A stretch of 64,000 nt of DNA from Adiantum capillus-veneris (lineage: Eukaryota; Streptophyta; Polypodiopsida; Polypodiales; Pteridaceae), in NCBI GenBank assembly GCA_014529385.2, contig CM043954.1, forward strand, positions 95,001,247-95,065,246, given 5' to 3'. Position 1 is the stretch's first letter; each line of letters opens with the position of its first letter. Below are positions 1-10,122 of this stretch, piece by piece. The position numbers and the translations under genes were made by a program. A model generated the notes under the pieces. That model did no database searches, had not been told where the DNA came from, and worked only from the letters and a program-made list of their open reading frames with translations.

Positions 1-873
1 AAAAGGGGCAAAGCATGGAAATTAAGAGGCATTGGTGCCGTGATTGGTTGCAAGGGAGATACAGGGGAGCGCATGTAGATAAGGACTATAAATGTGAGTA
101 TCTTGGTCCTAACGACAATTTTGTTTTTCTTCTAGATGATGTAAAGAAGTGGAATGGATATTTTGAATTTGTTTTAGTAGAGGAATGTCAGGACTAGTAT
201 AGTTTTTTAGCTTATCATGTAGGAATGGAAACATCATGCAAGATCCTTCCTTATTGCAAAGCAAAGATTGTATAATATATGTCAATTGTTCAAGTTTGTA
301 AATTGGATTGTATTTAGTGGTTAACTCAAAGATGATCAAATGCATTTAAGTTCAAACCTTAGACCTACTAATAAAATTTTTGGATGTATTTTCACTTTTA
401 TAAAATTTTCTTTTGAATTTGGTAAGATTGTTTAGTTTCATGAGAATGTTTGTCTTACATATCAAAGATAGGCCACCGTTCCATTTATAAAAAAAACACT
501 TCCAATATCATGTAGTTTTGAAGATCATGTCAGACAACCAAATTTTCATACATGCTTATCAAGAACATTGAGAGAAATAAATGTGTTATTGAATTTAACA
601 ATTAACAAAATAATGGTATGTGATCATTTGACTTCAAGATCAAGAAAACCATAGACTTGGTCTATCTATCGTTTAAAATGAGCATCTATAAATCTATTGT
701 TGATTCTCTTTGCAAGTGCTACCATTTGTACTTTTAAAGCTATTGGTAGTTATATTTGTCTTTTTCTCTTTCCATAAGGTCGTAGCTATTGTCCAACGCC
801 AAATTCTTTTAGTTTACACTTGCAAAGAACCCTATGGTCCTGATTCCATATGGGTGGCATAGCTTTTTTTTTT
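1..873. other. Unassigned sequence
   Basis: No gene or repeat family is recognised here. The longest open frames (15-197 plus, 109-345 minus) are about 60-80 codons, resemble nothing I know and are probably chance. The sequence is AT-rich with short homopolymer runs. Confidence 0.5.
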
Positions 874-1301
874 TGTTGGGGTAAGCCCTACCTTACACTC
901 ACAGTGAGACCACCCCCTAAAATCCAATCATGCATCATTTAAGTGCATAGTCACATTTTTCTTGTGGAACCTACAAAGAATCATACATGCTACTCATTCC
1001 TTTAACACATGCTACACACTTTGATGGCCACATGCCACTTGTGGTAGCTCACATGAACCTTGGCACTTCCACTTGTGGTTCATATTCAGCAAATGATCGA
1101 TTACACTTCTCCACATTGATCCTATAAATGGCCAATATCCACCAAAGCTTGTAATCTTTCTCTCACTCTCTCCAATTCTAACTAATCAAGAAAGTTATTT
1201 TCATTTTGTGCATTGAGCTCACTCTCTACTCTACTCCTAATTATCTATTTGCTATGGTGACACCATGAATTCCTTATTTTTCTATCCACCATAGGTTTAC
1301 A
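874..1301 (+). repeat. LTR of a copia-like retrotransposon (5' LTR)
   Basis: The segment begins TGTTGGGG and ends TTTACA, so it has TG...CA ends, and it is followed after two bases by a perfect initiator-Met primer site. A TATA-like TATAAATG lies at 1123-1130. Length (428 bp) and primer suit Ty1/copia, though many Ty3/gypsy elements use the same tRNA. No matching second LTR was seen in the window and no coding region is recognisable downstream, so the element is a remnant. Confidence 0.65.
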
Positions 1302-1303
1302 TG

Positions 1304-1315
1304 TGGTATCAGAGC
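1304..1315 (+). other. Primer-binding site, initiator tRNA-Met
   Basis: TGGTATCAGAGC is the standard complement of the plant initiator tRNA-Met 3' end and lies two bases after the LTR terminus. It fixes the orientation of this remnant as plus. Confidence 0.8.
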
Positions 1316-3249
1316 TAAGGCATAATTAGCATATTCTAATTACACCTTGTTTGCAGGGTGTGGTGGTCTGAGCCGAGCTTGTGTGCAGGATATGAGGCAT
1401 TGCAAGTGTCTAGAGCTAGATGATGTGTTCTATGAAAGATTTTTGTTAAACATGTAATGTGGACCAATAATATGTTGGAGCAAGGGATACAAATTTCTTT
1501 TGGGGACTCTCTCTAGCCATTGCATTTTGATGTTTTGATTCATGTGTTTTTTGTACATGTTGGCCATATGACATGGACATGAAATTTCGGTGATTGTGTA
1601 GTGTGAGAAGCATTACAGATTAGCACTTGAAATGTAGTTTTTTTTTTAGGATTCTTGAGTTGGTTTGGTAGGTTGCTCTACCTATACATTGCATTTTGAT
1701 GCTTTGATTTTTGGGTTTTGTGTACATGGTGACCACATGTCGTGAACATGGCATTTTGGTAATTTTGTGACTAGATTATGTTACTAGAGGCTCTTTGTAG
1801 TATGATATCCATGTCACAATACCACTTGGAAGCTATTTTGGTTATGCACCCACTTAAGTTGACATGTTAGGTTACCTTGACACTACGTGTTTTGTTTGAT
1901 ATTCTTCACAATCGGGTATTCAGTCAAAACAAACTACAAATGGTGCTTTTTTTAAAGTTACATTTTAGTCTAATAGAAGATTCTTAAGTGTACATTCCCT
2001 CGTGCATAGACTTGCATGCATGTTGCATATAACTATTCGGTGATTGAAGGAATGCACTATTTGGTATAGACTTTTCTTGTGTCACAATGATATTTTGACA
2101 AAACATTAGTGTAATGCAAGCATTCAAAATCCACACAAAAAAAAGAATTCAATTGCATAAGCTCAAAATGAAAGCTTGTAACTATATAATACCATGTGCA
2201 AGGGGACTAAGGTATGTTCATGGTACACCAGTCCTCGTGCATAGACTTGCATGCATGTTGCATATAACTGTTTGGTGATTGAAGGAATGCATTATTTTGT
2301 ATAGACTTTTCTTGTGTCACAATGATATTTTGACAAATCATTAGTGTAATTCAAGTGTTCAAAAGACACACACAAAAAAAATCAATTGCAAAAGCTCAAA
2401 GTGGAAGCTCGTAAATATAGAATCCCATGTGCAAGGGGACTGAGGTGCGTTCATGGTACATCACTTGCATATGGTTAAACACTTCCAAAATTGGTGATTT
2501 GAGATCATGTTTAGTTGATATTGAAGAAAAATTGTATACATAAAAATTCAATCTTTAAGGGGAGTGTTGTCTTAGTTAACTACAATGTGTACAGTCAGCT
2601 CTAAGTGTGGGAGTTGGCTTAGTGAGGAATATGGCCCTTATGGTGAAGGGTTGAAGATCCCTTATGGTCATGGTTTTTTTTCCCAGTTGTGAACTTGGTA
2701 TGGCTCTTGCATTACTTTTTTGAATTTTGGTTGTGCTACTTAGAATAGGGTGGAGTGCTCACCCATGTGATGAATATTGGACTATGGTTTATGGTTTTGG
2801 ATTGGATTACAAAGTGGTTTTTGTGGATTATGTCAAACATGTAAGAGTGGAGAACATGTACAACTAGTTTCCTTCAAAATGATTGTTTGTACATATGCAA
2901 AATTTTATGATTTCGTTGAACTCATGTGTTATGTTTCCCATGACAACGTCAATACAATATTGGGATCACCTACATTGCTTAGCCTTAGATTAAAGAGTTA
3001 ATGACCTGGAGCTTTGCTAGATCGGGGGTGTTGCATATATCTTCTTGTTTTTGTTAGACTTGTGTTAGGGGCTAATCCCACATAGGGTCTAGTGCTTCTA
3101 CTTGGTCATTTATAGTTTTAAAAGTTATGGTATACCCAATTTTTTGATAGCATAAAAAAATGGTTTTCTCGTTTCATTTAGATGAGGCATTTAAACATTC
3201 TCTTTTTGGGATTCTTCTATAACATCTATACACTCTATTTCACCCTCCA

Positions 3250-3252
<3 letters not shown>
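1316..3252. other. Unassigned, probably degraded interior of the 874-1301 element
   Basis: No gag or pol motif is readable in any frame. The stretch contains the 235-bp tandem repeat and a purine-rich AAGGGGAGTG near 2553, which could be an old polypurine tract. A frame at 2777-3001 (74 codons) matches nothing known. Confidence 0.35.
1998..2467. repeat. Two-copy tandem repeat, unit about 235 bp
   Basis: Units 1998-2232 and 2233-2467 both begin CCTCGTGCATAGACTTGC and both end near CAAGGGGACT and GTTCATGGTACA. They differ by scattered substitutions and small indels, so the duplication is not recent. Confidence 0.8.

Positions 3253-3316
<64 letters not shown>
3253..3316. repeat. (CT)n microsatellite
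   Basis: An uninterrupted CT dinucleotide run of about 64 bp. The frame that reads through it (3182-3490) is a serine-leucine artefact. Confidence 0.95.
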
Positions 3317-3318
<2 letters not shown>

Positions 3319-4301
3319 CACAATGTACACATACATTCACCCTCTACGTGGTCATTTTCATGAGTACACTTTCATTCATACACATTCATGGGTAGTACTA
3401 GTTGCTAGGTCTCAGCAGGCATTGAAGAATTATCCCCTATGTTATTTCTTCCACACTCTTATGTATATTAAAATTGTTATAAAAGTGTAAATTTTATAAT
3501 TCTTGGCTAGACCATTGGGAAGGGGTATCTCTCACATGGGAGGTTAGTGGGGGAGTGGGAGACTTTTGCAAGCTTGCATGTACATGGATCGACATCTACC
3601 CATATTGTTTCTGCGGGTTTCACTAATTTCTTGGATTGGAGATATGGTAGTTAGAGGGGGCATCTTTCTCTCTCCATAGTGCCCCTTCAATTTGCATTCA
3701 TGTGCTGGGACATGCCCTCTTGAAGGGTTCCTGCCTCAAATTGTACACAATTTTTTTCCCTTAAATACATGAGAGTGAACACACTTTATAGCCAACCATA
3801 CTAAATGTTTAAAGTGACTTGGCCACTAAATGCACTAAATAGCCAAACCAATCAAGCCTCCTCGTAGAGTAGTATGCATTTGTAGAGTGTGCATGAGGAT
3901 ACTTAATGCATTTAATAGTCAAATTGATCAAGCCTCCTCCTAGAGTAGTACGAATTTGTAGAGTGTGCATGAGACCTTACATTCGTACCCCCTTCCCCTA
4001 TGATGCTCTCTTATTTACCTTTGATGGTCTTTGTTGTCAACTCTCCTCTCAATGATAGCATTGCTACCTCTTACATCCCAATGAGTTCCCAATAGATTCC
4101 CTTATGATGTTAGTTACACCTCTAATATATGCTTCTCTTCAACTATTTTCATTCTCAATGTCCCAATGTCCACTTTGAACCTTCTTGCAATTTACCAATA
4201 CTTGAAGTAGAAAAATGCACAGCAACCAGCTACATTCCAATAGTTTCAATGAACATTTTATCCTAGGGAGTGGGTTGGGTTTTTTTTCGGGCGGGCAGGT
4301 G

Positions 4302-4343
<42 letters not shown>

Positions 4344-5280
4344 CACTACAGTAAATAAGTGACTACCATATGGGTTCAATAGTAGGGATTATTTTATTCT
4401 ATATTTCTCACATTTTCTCATACAAAAGGGTGTTGAAAATTTGATTTTGAGAAAAAATTAAACCTTGAAAAGGAATAGGATCCCTTTTATTGGTGAAATG
4501 TTCATAAGTACATAGTCCTTAAACACAAATAATATGTAGCTTTTACATATGGTGAAAACCCCCCCCCCCCGCCGGGAAGTTTCAACATTCATGAAAAGAC
4601 CCATCTCTTCATCATCACCCACTTGCTGGCATGATCAACTTCAATAATTTTTGCAACAAAATGTTCCTCCCCTTTTGCATGGTAGTTGCAGACACAATCT
4701 ACCTTTGATCAAGCGACATTAGGCTCAACAAAAATATTCTTGGAGATGTTATAGTTCTAGAGAATCTCTTTCTGGGAATCAACATAAGAAAAAGAAACAA
4801 CCTAAAGCTTTTTAAAGATCTCATATTGGGTCTTGGGAATAAACGGATCTTTTCTAGATGGGCTTGTCTAAACATAGTCACCACAAAATGTTTCAAGGCA
4901 AAAATGTCACCCTTGAAGCGTGGTGCTTCATTCCCAAATGTTTTAGTTTAATGATAGAGCAGAATGAAAAGTGGGATCAAAAAGTGCATAAATGGATCTT
5001 GGAAGGTCCTAAAACCATAAACTATGGTAACTTAATGTGAGGGAAATAACATGTGTCTCACTTGATCAGTGACATGCTTCAAGGCTTGAATGTTTCAGTA
5101 GTCTGGACCCACTGAAATGCGCTTCCTGCTGACCATGATAGTGGCACAAATTTTTAGCCCTAGTCATGTAATACACCAGGATATTTCAAGCCAAATATAA
5201 GTAGCACCAAAAAAGAGAAAACTTCAAACAGCTGAACTAAACTTGACTAGAGAGAGAGAGAGGAGGAGGAGAGTTGACAT
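3317..5280. other. Unassigned sequence with homopolymer tracts
   Basis: Nothing recognisable. It contains a run of 37 G at 4304-4340 and a C-run near 4559-4570. Frames at 4699-4896 (minus) and 4858-5040 (plus) are about 60 codons and unrecognised. Imperfect repeats around 3830-3980 share AGAGTAGTA and TTTGTAGAGTGTGCATGAG. Confidence 0.4.
4304..4340. repeat. Poly-G tract
   Basis: Thirty-seven consecutive G. Its true length is unreliable in most sequencing data. Confidence 0.9.
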
Positions 5281-5785
5281 TGTGAGTGGGATGAAAACAC
5301 ACACAATGCCTCTATAATCACCCAACACACACTCTTGGGATGATCCACACACACACACTATGGGGAACCACTCAGCTTACACAACCCACCTAGCCGAAAC
5401 AGGGAACACACCGATGGAGTGACAGGAGAGAGACTATTCATTTGCACTCAACACAGAGGCACACACACACACACAAACCCAAAAAATGCAGCTCAAAATA
5501 GGAAGATTTTTTATGATTAAATACAGTTGAGCTTGGGCCAACACCAATGGGGCAAATAGCTCACACAATATGGATGAAATATGTCAGATACAATCACAAA
5601 TTGGAGCAGAGACTTTGCTCACAGGAGAAACCTACACAACCAAAAAAGCAAGAAAAAGTGAGTAATTTGGAAAAATGGACAATGCCATTGCATCCGGAGT
5701 GGCCATAAACTCCAGTCTACAATATCTAAGTGCTCAAATCCAACCTCGAATGAGTAGTTTATGGCCAAAAAGGCTCCAAAAGTAG
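5281..5785 (-). repeat. Element B 3' LTR, outer part
   Basis: Starts TGTGAG on the plus strand and aligns base for base with 46480 onward, for example CACACACAATGCCTCTATAA. It is interrupted at 5786 by element A and resumes at 18007. The hairpin seen in copy 46480-47664 is present but altered (5362-5398). Confidence 0.8.
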
Positions 5786-7482
5786 TGATAGCCGTTTTTT
5801 TGGCTCTCTGTAATTGCCATAGTGAGTTATCTCACCCTATCAAATCACTCAAACACTGTGGTTACCCTCACCCTTTCACTGTATATAGGTGCGTGTGAGT
5901 TAGGGGACTTTTCCCATATCTCCTTACTGAAATAAAAAACCCTCAATTAGCTAGTCATTGGGCTAGTTGAGCCAAAAAAATAAAAAAAATATAAGTATAT
6001 TATGGCCCATACGTATGTAAATATTTCTTTGTATATAGGGCCTAAATAAAATATTTTTTCATAATTATTTTGGTATTTATTTAAATATTTCTACCTAGGT
6101 GTGTGTTATTTATGCTCTGTACATTGCCTCACCATTACCACAATTTTTCTTACCATTTTTCATACTCTTTATTCCATATAGAAATATTTTCATGTAAGCT
6201 TCTCTTATATTTGGTGTAACTCCACCCCAACAAAAATCCAACAAAACTAGTTTTATGTTTTTCACTATTGTGATTTTTCCCTTCCTACATCTATTTTGTT
6301 TTTTTTCTAAAAAATTAGAACACCAAAAATATTTATCTTTTTATGGTATCCTCATAATGAGAGAGATTTCTTTTGACCCCTTTATATTTTTTTCCACTTA
6401 TATTATTTATATTTGACATGTACATATTTTTTAGACCCCTCAATATTTGATTTTCTTAGTTGTACTATTCACTTATATCATAATCTCAACAATATCTTCA
6501 ATTATAGACCTACCAAATAAGTTCAAGGGTAGGTGGCATGCATACATGCACTATGGAGGGATCACTCTTGGAGGTATTCAAAAGAATCATCCAAAGAAGG
6601 ACCCCACAAGGACCTTGTGCAGTGGAAAAACACGGTCGGTTTTGCTAAATTTTTAAAGTTCACTTGCTCTCCGAATTTGAAAAGGTAATACAAACAAAAG
6701 TTGTAGCTCGTGGGCTGAACTTTTGCCTCAAATGTTTTCATATTTTTTTGAGCTACGAGCTGTGAGCTATGATTTTATTAGTGGACCCCATTTTTCCCAT
6801 GCTATGCAGCCACACTCTCTCTTCCACTTTATCATTTTCCTCTTTCACACACACTTCTCCACTCATCATTCCCACCTCTCTCACCACTCCTCTCTGCCCC
6901 TACTCACCTTCTCCTCAACCTTGAAGAATAAGAGAAACCATGGTGAACTCATACCTCCCACACACAATTCCATTCCAAAATTGACCACCTAGTCTCATTT
7001 TTCCTCCTCCAAATTACCCATATCTATCAAAAAAACCACAAAACTCAGCCTCTTCTCTTAAAAGACAGCATCATGGTGGTTGATTACTCAGCTTCAATTA
7101 CCTTGTCTCTCAAGGAAGGTCAAGAGTGGAGAAAAAATGTACCGTCAAAGCTAGTGGACCGTCAACAAGCGTCAAAATTGGCCCTACTCAAGACACTTGG
7201 AGCATCAACCTTGTAAGAAATCCACCTTTTCTTACCTCTTAAGAGTTTTTCTCCTCATTTGTATCCTACATGGATACTCCCATTGTAAATATCCAATTCC
7301 ATTTGTAAATTAATACTAACTCTACTAACACTAACCCACTATGAAAAGTCCTATCACCTCCATTTCTCTCCTCTCTCTTTCCCCACCAACTTCTTGATAA
7401 TTCCAAGCAAAAGAAATTAGATAAATTGCTGAAAATCTAACCCAACCATGGTTAGAGGAGTAACCCTAGCCTTCAAAATTGC

Positions 7483-7490
7483 TATAAAAG
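7483..7490 (+). promoter_or_regulatory. Probable TATA box of element A 5' LTR
   Basis: TATAAAAG sits in a GC-richer context (AGGAGGGTGTAGC follows) and is preserved in the 3' LTR at 16984-16991. Transcription would start about 30 bases downstream, placing the U3/R border near 7515. This is inferred from the motif only. Confidence 0.55.
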
Positions 7491-8150
7491 GAGGGTGTAG
7501 CTAGCACAAAAAGGGAGGAGCCATAAGCAAGACCACTATGCTATAGCTTGAGAAGCCAAGCTCAACCTCTCTAGAAGGAGCTCTTGAGTGGAAGCTCATT
7601 GTCTTATGCATGTGCATGTGTTGTAATAGGGGATTAGCAAGGGAACTCTATGCCATTGTAAGAGAGAGAGTGATCATTCAATTGAGAGTAGGAAATCTAT
7701 CATTTCTCCTACTAGTGTAAGCCCAACATTTGCTGAATCAAGGAGGGTGGATTTGGACTAAGCTTGGGTACTTTTTCTCCCTTCCAACGTGAAGTAATGG
7801 ACAACAATGATGCGTAAGTGTCTTGGTGTTTTTTGTTAAGTTCTTGATAGCTTGTCTCTGGTGTTGTCATCAATCTAGCCATAAGTCCCACATACTGTAA
7901 GAGGGCGACAGGGTGGAGAGGACTCCTCTGGCCTTAAGACAGTGATTGGGGTGGCTTTTGTTGTGATGTGTTGTGGTGAAATTTACGCAAGCTATGTTGA
8001 ACAAATACTAATCTCACTTTGATTTGTCATGACAGATTTGTAAGAAGGTATTAATGCAACAAGCACCCCCTCCCCCTTTCTCTCTCTTTCTTAAATATAT
8101 AGTTGTGTTTGCTTGATCATTGCCGATACGTTTCAAAGCAGCCCGAGCAC

Positions 8151-8161
<11 letters not shown>

Positions 8162-8224
<63 letters not shown>
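8162..8224. repeat. (CT)n microsatellite in element A 5' LTR
   Basis: The counterpart in the 3' LTR (17655-17740) is longer. This explains most of the 16-bp length difference between the two LTRs. Confidence 0.9.
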
Positions 8225-8227
<3 letters not shown>

Positions 8228-8319
8228 TTTTAGTGTGTGAGAGTGTTCCATTGGTGTTAGGGTTAGTGTAAATTCCTTGCTTGTTTGTGGGTTGCTCTAA
8301 CGATTCTCCTCTTTTGCGT

Positions 8320-8350
8320 CCTAGTTCGCTCTTAAACTAGGTGGTGCCCC
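8320..8350 (+). other. Conserved LTR hairpin followed by TGGTGCCCC (A, 5' LTR)
   Basis: Stem CCTAGTT (8320-8326) pairs with AACTAGG (8335-8341) around an 8-base loop, and TGGTGCCCC (8342-8350) follows at once. The same layout, with different but still paired stem bases, occurs in elements D, F and B. TGGTGCCCC resembles the start of the family's primer site. Confidence 0.75.
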
Positions 8351-8488
8351 TTGTGTAGTTGGGATTTGGTTGTGGGTTTGTTGTTTTGGTTTGTGTTGTG
8401 TTGTGCCCCAGCCCCATTGAGCAGCACGGGAGCCTTGAAGGGTGTCTAGAGGTTGCTCTTCTTGTTGCCCGCCCCGGACCGCCTCAAA

Positions 8489-8506
8489 TTGGTGTCTCCA
8501 CTGAGG
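8489..8506 (+). other. Probable primer-binding site of element A
   Basis: TTGGTGTCTCCACTGAGG lies two bases after the LTR. Element D has TTGGTGCCCCCATTGAGG at the same place and F has TTTGGTGCCCCCACGGAGG, so the site is conserved but changed in A. The matching tRNA was not identified. Confidence 0.65.
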
Positions 8507-8561
8507 AACGGCTTGTGTATTTTTGTGTAGAATCAACCTTTAGCATAGTCAAGTAGTTTGC

Positions 8562-8774
8562 ATGAATCACGAAAATTTGTATGATCCCTTCATTCCCATT
8601 GCAAGGCAAAAGGTACACATAATTGTTAGTACTAAGTTGCAATTTCAACGTGTCATTCGTAGAATTTTAGGTCCTCTTAGGTTGGCCGAGATAAACGCTT
8701 CAGTAAATCCTTTTATTTTGCCTCTCATTAGGTACGACCTTAGTTTGGACGTCTATATTTTTGTTTTGTTTTAA
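8562..8774 (+). CDS. Leader ORF alpha (about 70 residues) of element A
   Basis: A 70-residue protein of unknown function between primer site and gag. It opens MNHENLYDPF and ends DVYIFVLF. Compared with the same ORF in element D (36884-37096), five bases differ and four of these are synonymous (the exception is Leu to Phe), which suggests selection on the protein. It is related to the following ORF: shared pattern of FQ, a G..R..EI.AS.N segment, ILPLI and a DV.IF.L ending. There is no signal peptide, zinc motif or membrane span that I can see. Ogre-type Tat elements are known to carry an extra ORF before gag; whether this is related is not known. Confidence 0.7.
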   Translation: MNHENLYDPFIPIARQKVHIIVSTKLQFQRVIRRILGPLRLAEINASVNPFILPLIRYDLSLDVYIFVLF

Positions 8775-8795
8775 GAATTAGGTCATGCATAGACC

Positions 8796-9015
8796 ATGGA
8801 TAATGGCCCAGAAATAGAGGTTTTCCCCTTCCATTTCACTCCACACATTAGAATAAACATTGCAATTAGTAGGAAAATCCATTTTCAACAACGTATGGTG
8901 TTCATGTTTGGTGCCCAAAGATTCGAGAAATTCTCGCATCACCAAACCCTGTCATCCTACCTCTTATTGATTATCATAGGTCGTTTGATGTGAATATCTT
9001 TATTTTGTTATAGAA
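8796..9015 (+). pseudogene. Leader ORF beta of element A, frameshifted
   Basis: Starts MDNGPEIEVFPFHFTPHIRI, as the intact copy in element D does (37118-37336). A 1-nt loss near 8929 shifts the frame after FGAQR, so the open frame ends early (8993) with an unrelated tail. In the original frame, sequence related to ILPLI and DVNIFIL continues to a stop at about 9013-9015. It is a paralogue of ORF alpha, 21 bp upstream, so the pair looks like an old tandem duplication. Confidence 0.7.
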
Positions 9016-9096
9016 TAGATTGCAAGCTAGAAAACATTATTGTGTAAATCTTTTTAAGAAAAAAAACAAAACAGGTGTCACTTTGAAATCAATTCA

Positions 9097-10122
9097 ATGG
9101 AAAGCCAACGCCAAATGTTTAGGTATCCTCTTTTCTTTGGAGAGCCTGGAGAGGATGCATATTTATTTTTAGCGAATTTCAAGATGTCTTGCCGTATCAA
9201 GAGGATAATAACTGATCAAGAACGTGTAGAAATGTTTGAGGTGGTCCTTAGGAAAGATGCTAGCACTTGGTTTGACTCTTTGCCTGAGGAATTTAAGGGG
9301 AATTACACAGAAGTTTTGAATCGTTTCAAGAAATACTTCTTTGATCCCCAAAACACTCAAAAATTATGGCAAGACATTGTTTCTCATAAGCAAAAAGACT
9401 TAGATGACTACTACTTGTACAAGCAAGAGTTTCTACGTCTTTGGGCTCTATGGATACGAAATGTTGCTAACCTTGGTGATGGTGTAGAATTTCTAAAGAA
9501 GGAGAGGTTCATAGCCGGACTCTTTCCTGACCTTAAGGTAAAAGTTGAGGCGGGTGCACCTGCTACCTTTGATGCAGCTGAAACTAGGGCTGCTGAGAAA
9601 TATAGGAAACTCAAGTGCTTAAGGGGAGAGGTTCCAATAGAAGGTCTTAGACCCAAAGGTAAGTCACAAGCATCAACATCGAGGGAGCTTCCTGAGGTAA
9701 CGGCGGAAGTAATTGACAAGTTAAACGAATCTTTAAGCAGCCTGTCAATTCACCTTGCACAAGCTGTAGGTCCAAAGGGACAACCAAAGAAGTCTGAAGA
9801 GCGAGATCCACGACCTAGGAGAGTCTTGCAATGTTGGAATTGCGGAGAGTCTGGACATGGGATGTATAATTGTCCTTGGCCCCGTGGGGAGCCAGGGAGA
9901 CCTAACTTGAATTACCCAGTGATGAATGCAGGTGAAGGAACTGGTCAACAACCAAGGCTTCTACAAAGACCAAATGGACCAAGACCACCTCCACAAGGGG
10001 TAGAAGGAGTTCCACCTTTGCTAGATCCAAATGTGCATGTGGTAGAGGTGACGAATTCAAATGAGGTTGACATGGAAGCAAATGGCATTAAGCGTGGCCG
10101 AGGGAAGGGTAAAGAGAAATAA
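9097..10122 (+). CDS. gag: Gag polyprotein, element A
   Basis: A 341-residue capsid/nucleocapsid protein that would form the cytoplasmic particle. The N-terminal 170 residues are the retrotransposon gag domain (YPLFFGEPGEDAYLFLANF, TWFDSLPEEF, FIAGLFPDLK). A zinc knuckle of CX2CX4HX4C type (CWNCGESGHGMYNC) lies at about residues 246-259, followed by a proline-rich tail. The chosen start is the Met in MESQRQM, matching MKAQCQM in element D. The frame ends in TAA but the same frame continues open into the protease (from 10123), and element D has the same stop at the same place, so the stop is either an inherited lesion or a readthrough point. Confidence 0.92.
   Translation: MESQRQMFRYPLFFGEPGEDAYLFLANFKMSCRIKRIITDQERVEMFEVVLRKDASTWFDSLPEEFKGNYTEVLNRFKKYFFDPQNTQKLWQDIVSHKQKDLDDYYLYKQEFLRLWALWIRNVANLGDGVEFLKKERFIAGLFPDLKVKVEAGAPATFDAAETRAAEKYRKLKCLRGEVPIEGLRPKGKSQASTSRELPEVTAEVIDKLNESLSSLSIHLAQAVGPKGQPKKSEERDPRPRRVLQCWNCGESGHGMYNCPWPRGEPGRPNLNYPVMNAGEGTGQQPRLLQRPNGPRPPPQGVEGVPPLLDPNVHVVEVTNSNEVDMEANGIKRGRGKGKEK

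Larger units (their letters stand above)
5786..8486 (+). repeat. Element A 5' LTR
   Basis: Begins TGATAGCC and ends GCCTCA, pairing with 15286-18002. It contains a TATA box, a (CT)n tract and the conserved hairpin near its 3' end. Small frames inside it (6447-6656, 6723-6992, 8359-8556) recur in the other LTR but show no coding signs. Confidence 0.93.

Noticed and set aside
1304-1315. Possible tRNA gene fragment
   Set aside because: Only the 12-base primer-site complement is present, with no cloverleaf sequence. No complete tRNA gene was found in the window.
4304-4340. Poly-G tract as a G-quadruplex regulatory site
   Set aside because: A 37-G run is more safely treated as an unstable homopolymer or sequencing-length artefact; nothing nearby suggests a gene.
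8321-8536. Minus-strand 71-residue frame recurring in several LTRs
   Set aside because: It recurs because the LTRs are repeats. It overlaps the hairpin and primer site and shows no codon-like conservation.
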